Assembly (NCBI GenBank): GCA_963611165.1
Contig: CAVDQG010000077.1
Coordinates: 1 to 8,192 of the forward strand
Source of the DNA: SIG603 sp963611165
Lineage (GTDB): Bacteria; Bacillota; Clostridia; Oscillospirales; Acutalibacteraceae
Direction of reading: 5' to 3'
Length of the DNA: 8,192 bases
The stretch's first letter is position 1. Each line of letters opens with the position of its first letter. The notes under the pieces were generated by a model, which was not told the DNA's origin, made no database searches, and saw nothing but the letters and a program-made list of their open reading frames with translations. Below, piece after piece: positions 1-5,707 of this stretch. The translations under genes and the position numbers were made by a program.

Positions 1-55
1 CAAGCGTGATAAGAAGGAATCTGTCATCTTCAAAGGTGATGATAACTCTTATTAT
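1..55 (+). repeat. hsdS inverted repeat, left copy (pairs with 2744-2798)
   Basis: Bases 1-55 match the reverse complement of 2744-2798 (position p pairs with 2799-p) with two mismatches, both in the CTGTCATC versus CCGTTATC stretch. It codes for the end of the HsdS central spacer (KRDKKESVIFKGDDNSYY). The repeat probably continues left beyond the window, since the partner copy belongs to a longer conserved region. Codons are in register, so inversion across it swaps the second TRDs in frame. Confidence 0.9.
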
Positions 56-631
56 GAGAAGGTTGGGAAAGAAGTCAAAAACATTGATGACGAGATACCA
101 TTTGAGCTGCCGGATGGTTGGGAATGGACAAGGTTTGGATGCGTTGTAACTCTAAAGAGCGGGACAACATATCCTCCAGAAAAAGAGCTACCATCTGGAG
201 AACGCCCCTATGTTAAGGTCGGAGATATGAATCTACCTGAAAACGAATATGAAATTGTTGCGTCCTCTCGCTATATTAACGAATATAACGCTGCTCATCT
301 AGTGCCAATTAACAGCGTTATTTTCCCAAAGAGAGGAGGTGCTATTGCTACCAACAAGAAGAAATTGGTCTTACAAGAGGAAATACTTGTAGATTTGAAT
401 ACGATGGCGTTTACCCCTATTGCCCCAATGGAACTAATGTATTGCTACTATTGGTTTCTCTCTATCGATTTAGGAAAAATCAATAGCGGTTCGAGTGTGC
501 CGCAAATCAATAATAAAGATATTGCACCGTTATTAATTCCAGTTCCTCCAATCAAGGAGCAAGAAAACATTTGCAACAAGCTTAAAATGACTTTGTCTGC
601 AATAGAGCATATGGAGGATAGTCTTAACTAA
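2..631 (+). CDS. hsdS: Type I restriction-modification specificity subunit HsdS, 3' half (partial, left edge)
   Basis: HsdS is the DNA-recognition subunit of a type I restriction-modification complex; each of its two target recognition domains (TRDs) reads one half of a bipartite site. The frame is open from base 2, giving 209 residues. It begins with the end of the central conserved spacer (KRDKKESVIFKGDDNSYYEK), then DEIPFELPDGWEW, the usual opening of a TRD in this family, and ends with PVPPIKEQENICNKL, the usual TRD exit helix. It is therefore the second TRD plus C-terminus; the first TRD and the start lie to the left. The nearest internal start (227) falls inside the TRD and is not a real start. 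The stop overlaps by 8 bp the stop of a reversed hsdS cassette. The first 55 bases are an inverted copy of part of the reversed hsdS at 2156-3568. This is probably the expressed copy, since its 5' end would adjoin hsdM, but that is inferred. Confidence 0.88.
   Translation, partial: KRDKKESVIFKGDDNSYYEKVGKEVKNIDDEIPFELPDGWEWTRFGCVVTLKSGTTYPPEKELPSGERPYVKVGDMNLPENEYEIVASSRYINEYNAAHLVPINSVIFPKRGGAIATNKKKLVLQEEILVDLNTMAFTPIAPMELMYCYYWFLSIDLGKINSGSSVPQINNKDIAPLLIPVPPIKEQENICNKLKMTLSAIEHMEDSLN
46..65 (+). repeat. 20-bp inverted repeat, left copy (pairs with 1220-1239)
   Basis: Bases 46-65 (CTCTTATTATGAGAAGGTTG) are a perfect reverse complement of 1220-1239; both flanking bases differ. It spans codons SYYEKV at the entry of the second TRD. 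Register is the same in both copies (47-49 pairs with 1236-1238, both serine), so inversion of the intervening sequence would fuse the silent cassette TRD in frame to the forward hsdS. It contains the 11-bp core ATTATGAGAAG (51-61). Confidence 0.88.
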
Positions 632-641
632 GCCTATCCTC
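614..641. repeat. Near-palindrome at the tail-to-tail hsdS junction
   Basis: GAGGATAG (614-621) is inverted at 634-641, and 623-626 pair with 629-632, leaving one mismatch and a 2-bp centre. It contains both convergent stop codons. It codes for the similar C-termini EDSLN and EDRLS of the two hsdS pieces. It could be a second recombination point or a weak transcription stop; the tract after it is not U-rich. Confidence 0.6.
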
Positions 642-1214
642 TATAACAGCAAGACGACTAAATGCAGATATTATTGCTTTGTCGATATGCTTCTGTTCAG
701 ATAACGGAGGGATTGCGATAAGCATTTCCTTTAATGTAAGCGGCTTTAATTCCTTTTGGTTTGTTGAACCTTCGCCTTTCTTTTCAAGTTCGCTTTGATG
801 AGCTTTCATGAACGCATACAGGTAATGTGAACTAATGCAACTAAAACCACGAATTACTGTAACATGAGAATCTGGAACAATTGAAAGACCTGTAGTATTA
901 TCGGTGTTTCTATAAATTCCTACTCGCCCAAGAGTACCTGTTCCGGTAGAATTGATTACCACATCACCGTCTTGCAGGTATTCGTCAGTCGGATAACGCT
1001 TTAAGGCAGTTTCATCAAGATACTGTGCTAAGCTAACATCAATGCCGTTGTACTTTGTGTTACATTTTTGAGCAAACACAAGAATATTGCTATTTTCTGT
1101 ATATTTTGGAGACTTTCCTCGGCGAATTTCTTTAACACAGCAGTTTTCTAATCGCATCCAAGTCCAAGTATCAGGAATATCATATGGTATTTCTTCGTCG
1201 ATACAGAATACCAT
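624..1214 (-). CDS. Silent single-TRD HsdS cassette
   Basis: The 196-residue product carries one HsdS target recognition domain: DEEIPYDIPDTWTWMRL at residues 6-22 is the family's TRD entry, and IPPLSEQKHIDKAI near residue 168 is the exit helix. A full HsdS has two TRDs and about 400-470 residues, so this is half a gene. Homology in the same frame continues upstream of the ATG to about 1239, where the codons read SYYEKVDG, matching SYYEKVG of the forward hsdS. The frame then continues without homology to a stop near 1290. The ATG at 1214 has an AGAAGG 8 nt upstream, but this is part of the recombination repeat, and I see no convincing promoter. It is best explained as a donor cassette that is expressed after inversion between 46-65 and 1220-1239, which would fuse it in frame to the 5' part of the forward hsdS. 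Translation as a free half-subunit cannot be excluded. Confidence 0.82.
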   Translation of the reverse strand: MVFCIDEEIPYDIPDTWTWMRLENCCVKEIRRGKSPKYTENSNILVFAQKCNTKYNGIDVSLAQYLDETALKRYPTDEYLQDGDVVINSTGTGTLGRVGIYRNTDNTTGLSIVPDSHVTVIRGFSCISSHYLYAFMKAHQSELEKKGEGSTNQKELKPLTLKEMLIAIPPLSEQKHIDKAIISAFSRLAVIEDRLS

Positions 1215-1219
1215 GCCAT

Positions 1220-1239
1220 CAACCTTCTCATAATAAGAG
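1220..1239 (-). repeat. 20-bp inverted repeat, right copy (pairs with 46-65)
   Basis: Perfect reverse complement of 46-65, at the entry of the silent single-TRD cassette. Upstream of it the cassette has no further HsdS homology, so the repeat marks the cassette's exact upstream limit. Its AGAAGG also sits 8 nt from the ATG at 1214 and could act as a chance ribosome binding site. Confidence 0.88.
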
Positions 1240-1251
1240 GAGTGTAAATAT

Positions 1252-1300
1252 CTTCGATATAATATTAGAGCGAGTTTTTCGCAAAAATATTATATCGGAG
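1252..1300. promoter_or_regulatory. 49-bp dyad upstream of the recombinase gene
   Basis: CGATATAATATT at 1255-1266 is perfectly inverted at 1286-1297. Inside it, GCGA (1270-1273) and TCGC (1279-1282) share the same centre (1276). Outside it, 1252-1253 pair with 1299-1300. The right arm ends in the ribosome binding site GGAGGTG (1297-1303), and each arm carries TATAAT on one strand. It could be a repressor operator, a recombinase-binding site, or an mRNA hairpin limiting translation of the recombinase. The sequence does not decide between these. Confidence 0.6.
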
Positions 1301-1310
1301 GTGTCTTTTT

Positions 1311-2120
1311 ATGAAGACCAAACTAACATTTGAAGAATACTTGAGAAAGGACAATTTATCAGAGAATACGGTTATTTCGTATCTGTGGACAGTGAATTAT
1401 TTCACTGAAAATTACGATGCTGTCAGCAAAGAAAATCTGCTTGCCTATAAAGGCTACTTGATGGAATTCTTTAAGCCTAAAACTGTGAATCTGCGTATAC
1501 AGGCGATAAACAAATACTTGGAGTATTTAGAAGAACAGCAATTACAGCTTAAGGCTGTTAAGGTGCAGCAGAAGAATTTCTTAGAAAATGTTATCAGCAA
1601 TGCAGATTATAATTTTCTGAAAAAGCAGTTAAAGAAAGATGGTAATATGGAATGGTATTTTGTCGTTTGGTATCTGGCGGCTACGGGGGCAAGAGTAAGC
1701 GAGTTGATTCAGATAAAAATTGAACATATTGAAATCGGATATTTTGACCTATATACAAAGGGCGGAAAACTCCGACGATTATACATACCGAAAAAATTAA
1801 AGAAAGAAACTCTTGAATGGCTGGAGGAAACACATCGTTCCTCCGGCTATTTGTTTCTTAACAGATATGGCGAAAGAATTACAACAAGGGGAATTTCTCA
1901 GCAACTCAAGAACTATGCCGAGAAATACGGACTTGACAAAAAGGTGGTTTATCCTCATTCATTCCGTCACAGATACGCAAAGAACTTTCTTGAGAAGTAC
2001 AACGATATTGCACTTCTTGCCGACCTTATGGGACATGAGAGCATTGAAACTACACGCATTTATCTCCGCCGTACTGCCAGCGAGCAGCAAGACCTTGTAG
2101 ATAAAATTGTGACTTGGTAA
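1311..2120 (+). CDS. Tyrosine recombinase (XerC/D-like integrase) of the hsdS inversion locus
   Basis: The 269-residue product is a compact tyrosine site-specific recombinase. Residues about 1-85 form a SAM-like N-terminal DNA-binding domain (NLSENTVISYLWTVNYF) and residues about 95-265 the catalytic domain. All expected catalytic residues are visible: R128 in TGARVSEL, K153 in the beta-hairpin GGKLRR, H216 and R219 in PHSFRHRYA, H242 in GHESIETT, and the nucleophile Y251 in TRIYLRR. The start is ATG at 1311, with GGAGGTG 7 nt upstream. It lies between two reversed hsdS copies and downstream of a forward one, the arrangement of known phase-variable type I loci such as the pneumococcal SpnIII locus with CreX. 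By inference it catalyses the hsdS inversions rather than element integration. A 49-bp dyad runs up to its ribosome binding site and may control it or bind it. Length and motifs are intact, so it is probably active. Confidence 0.92.
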   Translation: MKTKLTFEEYLRKDNLSENTVISYLWTVNYFTENYDAVSKENLLAYKGYLMEFFKPKTVNLRIQAINKYLEYLEEQQLQLKAVKVQQKNFLENVISNADYNFLKKQLKKDGNMEWYFVVWYLAATGARVSELIQIKIEHIEIGYFDLYTKGGKLRRLYIPKKLKKETLEWLEETHRSSGYLFLNRYGERITTRGISQQLKNYAEKYGLDKKVVYPHSFRHRYAKNFLEKYNDIALLADLMGHESIETTRIYLRRTASEQQDLVDKIVTW

Positions 2121-2126
2121 AAATTA

Positions 2127-2150
2127 AGCCGTCCTCGGATGAGGGCGGCT
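2127..2150. terminator. Intrinsic terminator between recombinase and reversed hsdS
   Basis: AGCCGTCCTC and GAGGGCGGCT form a 10-bp stem (one T-G pair) with the loop GGAT. On the minus strand it is followed by TTAATTTTTACC, a good U-tract, so it best ends the reversed hsdS. On the plus strand the tail is only GTTTGCT, so termination of the recombinase transcript would be weaker. Confidence 0.75.
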
Positions 2151-2155
2151 GTTTG

Positions 2156-3568
2156 CTAAAGTAGAGCATCTGAAATGCTATTAAGTTGTGTATATACAGT
2201 ATGTATTTGCTCAACAATTCTTGCTTGCTCTGTTAATGGTGGAATTGGAAAATATGAATTTTCAACATAATCTTTACTGATTCGCTGTTGTCCTACAGCT
2301 CCCGTAAATTCTTGCTTTCCGTTATCAATAAACAATGATGATTTGAAATAAGCAAGAATATATTCAGGTAAAATGGCAGATGCATAAGGTCTGAGAATAT
2401 GAAGTTCTGTTGTTCCAGCTCCATAGTTGTTTTTCAAATTTTTGAAAACTACGGATTTTCTATTCTCAAAACATGGTGTGATTTTAGCTATGCCAATATC
2501 TCCTTCCATAAAGTGAGTAAAACCCGATTTAACTTTTTTCCAGACACGAACTTCAGATGTATGCTTTCCGCTAAAACCATCATCTATTAGCGGCATTGGA
2601 ATAAAAGAAACTTCCAATGAATCATCAAGTTTATTTCGAGGATTCACTTGAAAAACATTCCCTATTCGTTCCCATTCCCACGATTCTGGAATCTCATATG
2701 GCAATTCATCTGTAATTTCCATCGTTTCAGATTCAGTCCTCAGATAATAAGAGTTATCATCACCTTTGAAGATAACGGATTCCTTCTTATCACGCTTGAT
2801 TTTACCTTGCTTAATCAGTTCTTCTTTTTCGGCACGTATACGCTCAAGAAGAACAGAAGCCGGCTCATCATTAGGGTCTTGTGCTACAAGCTTACCACGG
2901 ATGGCGAGGTCGAGGATTTTGGATTTTGCATTCTGTATAAGTTCAGATAAACCTTCTCGTTCAGAAGCAATAACATCTGCAATTTTCAAAAGATTATTTG
3001 CGACAGGAACAATTCTGTTTTGTTCGGCTTGTGATGGCAACGGAATAAATAGCTCCTTTAATGCAGTTCCGTTGCAGTTTGGTTGTCCAACTCCTACAGC
3101 TTTATCAGTAACTTGTTCCCAATAGCAATAACTGTTAAAAAACTGATAAATGTAATTTGCTGCAATCCCTTTGATAAGCCTAATTCTAATGAGATACGAT
3201 GCGTATACAGAAGCATATGGCAAATCAGCAATTAAAAAGGATTTACCTACAGTCGCTCCTGTACGGGCAAATACAATGTCATCTTTATGGAGCAAATATT
3301 TTTCAGGTTCATCAGTGCATGTAAATGGGACAGTATCCCAATTCACACAACCATTCTGAATGTCTGTGATTCGTAGCAATCGATAATCGCCAGTTGACTC
3401 AGCGGAATTACTTAAACCATACTGAATAACATCAGTAATGCAGCCTAATCTTGTCCACTCCCACCCCTCCGGCAGTTCAAATGGTATCTCATCCTCAATG
3501 CATTTTACTGTTCCGTCCTGAAACTTCTCATAATGCAAACTATGACCTTGAAAATCACGCAGAATCAA
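2156..3568 (-). CDS. hsdS: Reversed two-TRD HsdS lacking the normal N-terminus; probable silent donor
   Basis: The 470-residue frame has two complete TRDs. The first spans about residues 26-195 (entry DEIPFELPEGWEWTRL, exit PLPSQAEQNRIV). The central conserved region spans about 200-275 (ILDLAIRGKLVAQDPNDEPA then LLERIRAEKEELIKQGKIKR). The second spans about 288-465 (entry DELPYEIPESWEWERIG, exit PIPPLTEQARIVEQI). The conserved segment that normally precedes the first TRD is missing: the sequence starts abruptly before LHYEKFQDG. The start given is a TTG at 3568 with no good ribosome binding site. The frame stays open to a stop at 3602-3604 without any ATG or GTG; an AUU with a GAGGG 6 nt upstream is the only other candidate. 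A terminator-like hairpin lies just upstream (3634-3685). It is therefore probably not expressed in this orientation and supplies TRDs by inversion through 2744-2798 or 3524-3534. Confidence is high for family, lower for silence. Confidence 0.87.
   Translation of the reverse strand: MILRDFQGHSLHYEKFQDGTVKCIEDEIPFELPEGWEWTRLGCITDVIQYGLSNSAESTGDYRLLRITDIQNGCVNWDTVPFTCTDEPEKYLLHKDDIVFARTGATVGKSFLIADLPYASVYASYLIRIRLIKGIAANYIYQFFNSYCYWEQVTDKAVGVGQPNCNGTALKELFIPLPSQAEQNRIVPVANNLLKIADVIASEREGLSELIQNAKSKILDLAIRGKLVAQDPNDEPASVLLERIRAEKEELIKQGKIKRDKKESVIFKGDDNSYYLRTESETMEITDELPYEIPESWEWERIGNVFQVNPRNKLDDSLEVSFIPMPLIDDGFSGKHTSEVRVWKKVKSGFTHFMEGDIGIAKITPCFENRKSVVFKNLKNNYGAGTTELHILRPYASAILPEYILAYFKSSLFIDNGKQEFTGAVGQQRISKDYVENSYFPIPPLTEQARIVEQIHTVYTQLNSISDALL
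2744..2798 (-). repeat. hsdS inverted repeat, right copy (pairs with 1-55)
   Basis: This is the reverse-complement partner of 1-55, in the central conserved region of the reversed hsdS (residues about 258-275). Homology stops exactly after the SYY codons, where the forward gene continues GAGAAGG and this gene continues CTGAGGA. That boundary marks the change from shared spacer to variable TRD. Confidence 0.9.
3524..3534 (-). repeat. Third copy of the 11-bp TRD-border core ATTATGAGAAG
   Basis: On the minus strand this reads ATTATGAGAAG, identical to 51-61 and to 1224-1234 on the minus strand. It sits at residues 12-15 of the reversed hsdS (HYEK), immediately before its first TRD, and its codon register matches that of 51-61. 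This is where recognisable HsdS sequence begins in that gene. It is a candidate recombinase crossover site; the match is short but position and register support it. Confidence 0.6.
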
Positions 3569-3633
3569 TTTGATTTTACTTAGCCGCCAAATTACATTCC
3601 CTCAGCAATAACCCCCCATCTTAAATCAAACAA

Positions 3634-3685
3634 AACCGCCCAAATTCACCCCGAAACATAACAGTTCGGAGCAACTTGGGCGGTT
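3634..3685. terminator. Bidirectional terminator-like hairpin upstream of the reversed hsdS
   Basis: AACCGCCCAA (3634-3643) pairs perfectly with TTGGGCGGTT (3676-3685) across a 32-nt loop. The plus strand continues CGTTTTATTTAT and the minus strand TTGTTTGATTTAA, so both directions have a U-rich tail. It isolates the reversed hsdS from any transcription entering from the right, and would stop plus-strand transcription of the hsd locus before the Mrr gene. Confidence 0.65.
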
Positions 3686-3833
3686 CGTTTTATTTATACT
3701 AAAATTCAGAAAATTACTTGTTATGAAAATCACACTGTTACAGGCATAGATAGCATGTTATCATAAAATGGTACGTATGTTTACAAGTATTGAAGCAAAG
3801 AAGACTGATATATGATAGTGGAGGGACTTTTAA
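3686..3833. other. Spacer holding the leader of the Mrr-type gene
   Basis: AT-rich non-coding sequence with no ORF of note. The ribosome binding site GGAGGG is at 3820-3825. A TATCAT at 3759-3764 is a possible -10 box, but the -35 position 17 bp upstream (TGTTAC) is a poor match, so the promoter is not assigned. Confidence 0.4.
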
Positions 3834-4802
3834 GTGGATATTTTAAAAGATATATTTTCGAGTACAGAGAATACAGCTTTATATGAATCAAGAGGGATAA
3901 TAGCAATAGACAATACAAATGGTGGATTTGACGTTTATAGTGCTTTGTATAAACACACATTGCAAGAAATAAATGTGTTTATGAGCACAAAGTCTAAAAA
4001 TCCGTTATTAGAAGTTATCAGGAAAAATTTTCGAGCACCTTTTAAATTTATAACTGCATATTATCATATGGAATTGAATTATATAACATATATTTTTTCC
4101 TATCCGATATCTGCAAAATTATTAAATGACCCAACATATGCCATATCTTCGGGAGGTTTGTTTGAGAATGATGATATAGTAACAGTTACGGCTACATATG
4201 AGATTAATCAAATCAAACTACAAAATTCACAATTGATAATTGATGGAAGTCCGGATGTAAGTCTTGTACCAGAGGATAGTTCAGAATATAGTCCTATTGA
4301 TGAGTTTGGAGCAGAATACAAATGGGTGATTTCACCGGAGAGATTTTATATTGATTCGGCAAATATAAAAAATACTATGATTCATGAAATAGAATTTAGA
4401 GAGGCTATTGAGGAAAATATTGAAGATCAGGAATCTTCATTAACGGATATTTCATCCATGAGCGGAGTTGAATTCGAGCAGTATTGTAGAAAACTCTTGC
4501 TTGCAAATGGATTTTCCAATGTACAGATAACAAAAAGTAGTCACGATTATGGAGGAGATATTCTTGCTGAGAAGGACCAAATCAAATATGTAGTTCAATG
4601 TAAAAGATATTCATCATCAATCGGTATCGATGCAGTGCAACAGGCAATTGGAAGTAGGTCAATGTATGGCTGTCATGTGGCTGCTGTTATGACGAATAGT
4701 GAGTTTACTGATTCGGCAAGAGGACTTGCTTTTAGGAACAACATTATTTTGTGGGATGGTATGACCATAAAAAATTATCAGAAAAATCTTGATTCACTTT
4801 AA
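3834..4802 (+). CDS. Mrr-family restriction endonuclease with an unrecognised N-terminal domain
   Basis: The C-terminal part, about residues 205-322, is an Mrr_cat (PD-(D/E)xK) nuclease domain. The visible signature is MSGVEFEQYCRKLLLANGF (E213), the catalytic aspartate D242 in HDYGGDIL, Q255 and K257 in VVQCKRY, and the trailing IGIDAVQQAIGSRSMYG and AAVMTNSEFTDSARGLA block typical of this family. Mrr enzymes are type IV-like restriction nucleases that cut modified or foreign DNA in the cytoplasm. The first 200 residues are not a fold I recognise; they are mixed alpha/beta with aromatic clusters, end in an acidic helix, and could sense a ligand or DNA feature. The start is GTG at 3834 with GGAGGG 8 nt upstream; no nearer ATG fits. 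The gene stands alone: a bidirectional terminator lies upstream and a strong terminator follows. Its neighbours make it part of a defence island. The target is unknown. Confidence 0.85.
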   Translation: MDILKDIFSSTENTALYESRGIIAIDNTNGGFDVYSALYKHTLQEINVFMSTKSKNPLLEVIRKNFRAPFKFITAYYHMELNYITYIFSYPISAKLLNDPTYAISSGGLFENDDIVTVTATYEINQIKLQNSQLIIDGSPDVSLVPEDSSEYSPIDEFGAEYKWVISPERFYIDSANIKNTMIHEIEFREAIEENIEDQESSLTDISSMSGVEFEQYCRKLLLANGFSNVQITKSSHDYGGDILAEKDQIKYVVQCKRYSSSIGIDAVQQAIGSRSMYGCHVAAVMTNSEFTDSARGLAFRNNIILWDGMTIKNYQKNLDSL

Positions 4803-4868
4803 TAGATAAAATTCATAATATAGTTCTGAACAACTGTAACAGTATTTTATATCCAAAATTAAATTCAT

Positions 4869-4927
4869 AAGACCACTTACTTGTGGCACAGAAATGTGTC
4901 CCGGGTAAGTGGTCTTTTTATTTTTCT
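4869..4927 (+). terminator. Strong intrinsic terminator after the Mrr-type gene
   Basis: AAGACCACTTAC (4869-4880) pairs perfectly with GTAAGTGGTCTT (4905-4916). The loop contains a second small stem around GGCACAGAAATGTGTC. It is followed by TTTTTATTTTTCT. The 66-bp gap after the stop codon is ordinary AT-rich spacer. It ends the nuclease transcript and separates the defence genes from the repeat region. Confidence 0.88.
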
Positions 4928-4945
4928 AAATTTTTTTCTGAAAAA

Positions 4946-5500
4946 GGGGGTACAAAACGGCTCTCCCAGTTCAAACAAGTGGAGGGGAAAATATTTTTTC
5001 AAAAAATTTTCAGTAAATCAGTTCTTTTAGGGTGTACAAAAGCCAATCTCACTTGGAGATAGTGAAGGGATAAAAATTATTTCAAGAAATTTATCTGAAA
5101 TAGGGTGTCAAAACGACTTTCAATTCCAAATAAGTGAAGGGATTAAAAAATTAAAGAATTTTTTCAGAACAAGCCGAAAATGGGTGTCCATTTTGATACC
5201 CCTTGTGCAAATGAGTGAAGGGATAAATATTTTCCGACAAGAGAATATGTGAATTGTTTATGAACATTTCTTTGAACTCACTCATTTTGGGTATGCATTT
5301 TGGACTGCTTGTGCAAATGAGTGAAGGGGTTAATTCTTCGGAAAAAATATTTTCAAGAATTTTCTCTCAAACCAGCGGAAATGGGTGTGCATTTCACCAC
5401 CCTTTGTCCAAATAAGTAGAGGGATAAAAATTTTTTTGAAAAATACCCCCCAGAAACGGCTCTCCCAGTTCAAACAAGTGAGAGGTATTTTAAATCCCTT
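4946..5500. repeat. About seven degenerate tandem units, iteron-like
   Basis: Units begin near 4946, 5030, 5103, 5182, 5289, 5383 and 5445, so spacing varies from about 62 to 107 bp. Most start with GGGTGT-CA, continue to a box close to CAAATAAGTGAAGGG, and end with an A/T tract such as ATAAAAATTTTTTT. A 27-bp exact direct repeat links the two outermost units (4955-4981 and 5454-5480), and CTTGTGCAAATGAGTGAAGGG-like 21-bp boxes are identical at 5202-5222 and 5308-5328. No ORF here looks real. The layout suggests protein-binding iterons beside melting-prone DNA, as in a replication or transfer origin, or a regulatory array ahead of the element genes; this is inference. Confidence 0.7.
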
Positions 5501-5659
5501 CAACCGAACCTTGACAACTGAATACCCGTTACCGAGTGGAGATACTACGCCAAGACCTTTTAAGCGAGCGAATACATCGGCGAAATGCGGACAGGAATTA
5601 ACGGACACACGGAAGAACGGCTGAAAAAATCTAATGAAAACATAAAGGAGAAATTTAAC
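5501..5659 (+). other. Leader region between the repeat array and the ICE genes
   Basis: This stretch holds a perfect TTGACA at 5511-5516, but no acceptable -10 lies 16-18 bp away, so it is not called as a promoter. From 5585 an ATG-led frame (MRTGINGHTEERLKKSNENI) runs in phase into the stub start at 5660 and looks mildly protein-like, but it has no clear ribosome binding site. AAGGAG at 5645-5650 serves the ATG at 5660. Confidence 0.4.
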
Positions 5660-5707
5660 ATGGAAAAATTACAAGTTATTGATTCGGAGACGCTGCTTAA
5701 TCGATGA
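5660..5707 (+). pseudogene. 15-codon N-terminal stub of a mobile-element gene, cut off at a deletion or misjoin
   Basis: An ATG at 5660 has a strong AAGGAG 9 nt upstream and reads MEKLQVIDSETLLNR before a stop. This is a good initiation region for a gene that ends at once. From memory, the opening resembles N-termini of RepA-like AAA ATPases found in Firmicutes conjugative elements (MEKL.VI..ETLL), but 14 residues cannot settle this. The frame is also open upstream to an earlier ATG at 5585 without a clear ribosome binding site. From about 5697 the DNA instead codes, in another frame, for the C-terminal part of VirB4. The simplest reading is that the 5' end of one gene has been joined to the 3' end of virB4. 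Misassembly is a live alternative. Confidence 0.45.

Noticed and set aside
1252..1300. dif-like or loxP-like recombination site
   Set aside because: The arms are separated by 19 bp rather than 6-8 bp, and no second copy is found in the window; kept only as a dyad of unknown role.
1813..2100. Second ORF inside the recombinase gene
   Set aside because: It is a shadow frame within a gene whose catalytic motifs are all in the other frame.
2399..3359. Plus-strand ORFs opposite the reversed hsdS
   Set aside because: Antisense shadows; the minus-strand frame has both TRDs and the conserved HsdS spacer.
4946..5500. CRISPR array
   Set aside because: Unit length varies from about 62 to 107 bp, repeats are degenerate along their length with no unique spacers of constant size, and no cas gene is present.
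5511..5516. TTGACA as a promoter -35 box
   Set aside because: No TATAAT-like hexamer occurs 16-18 bp downstream; the nearest candidate, GATACT, is 24 bp away.
5330..5624. ORFs on both strands across the end of the repeat array
   Set aside because: They run through the degenerate repeats and have no ribosome binding site or protein-like composition.
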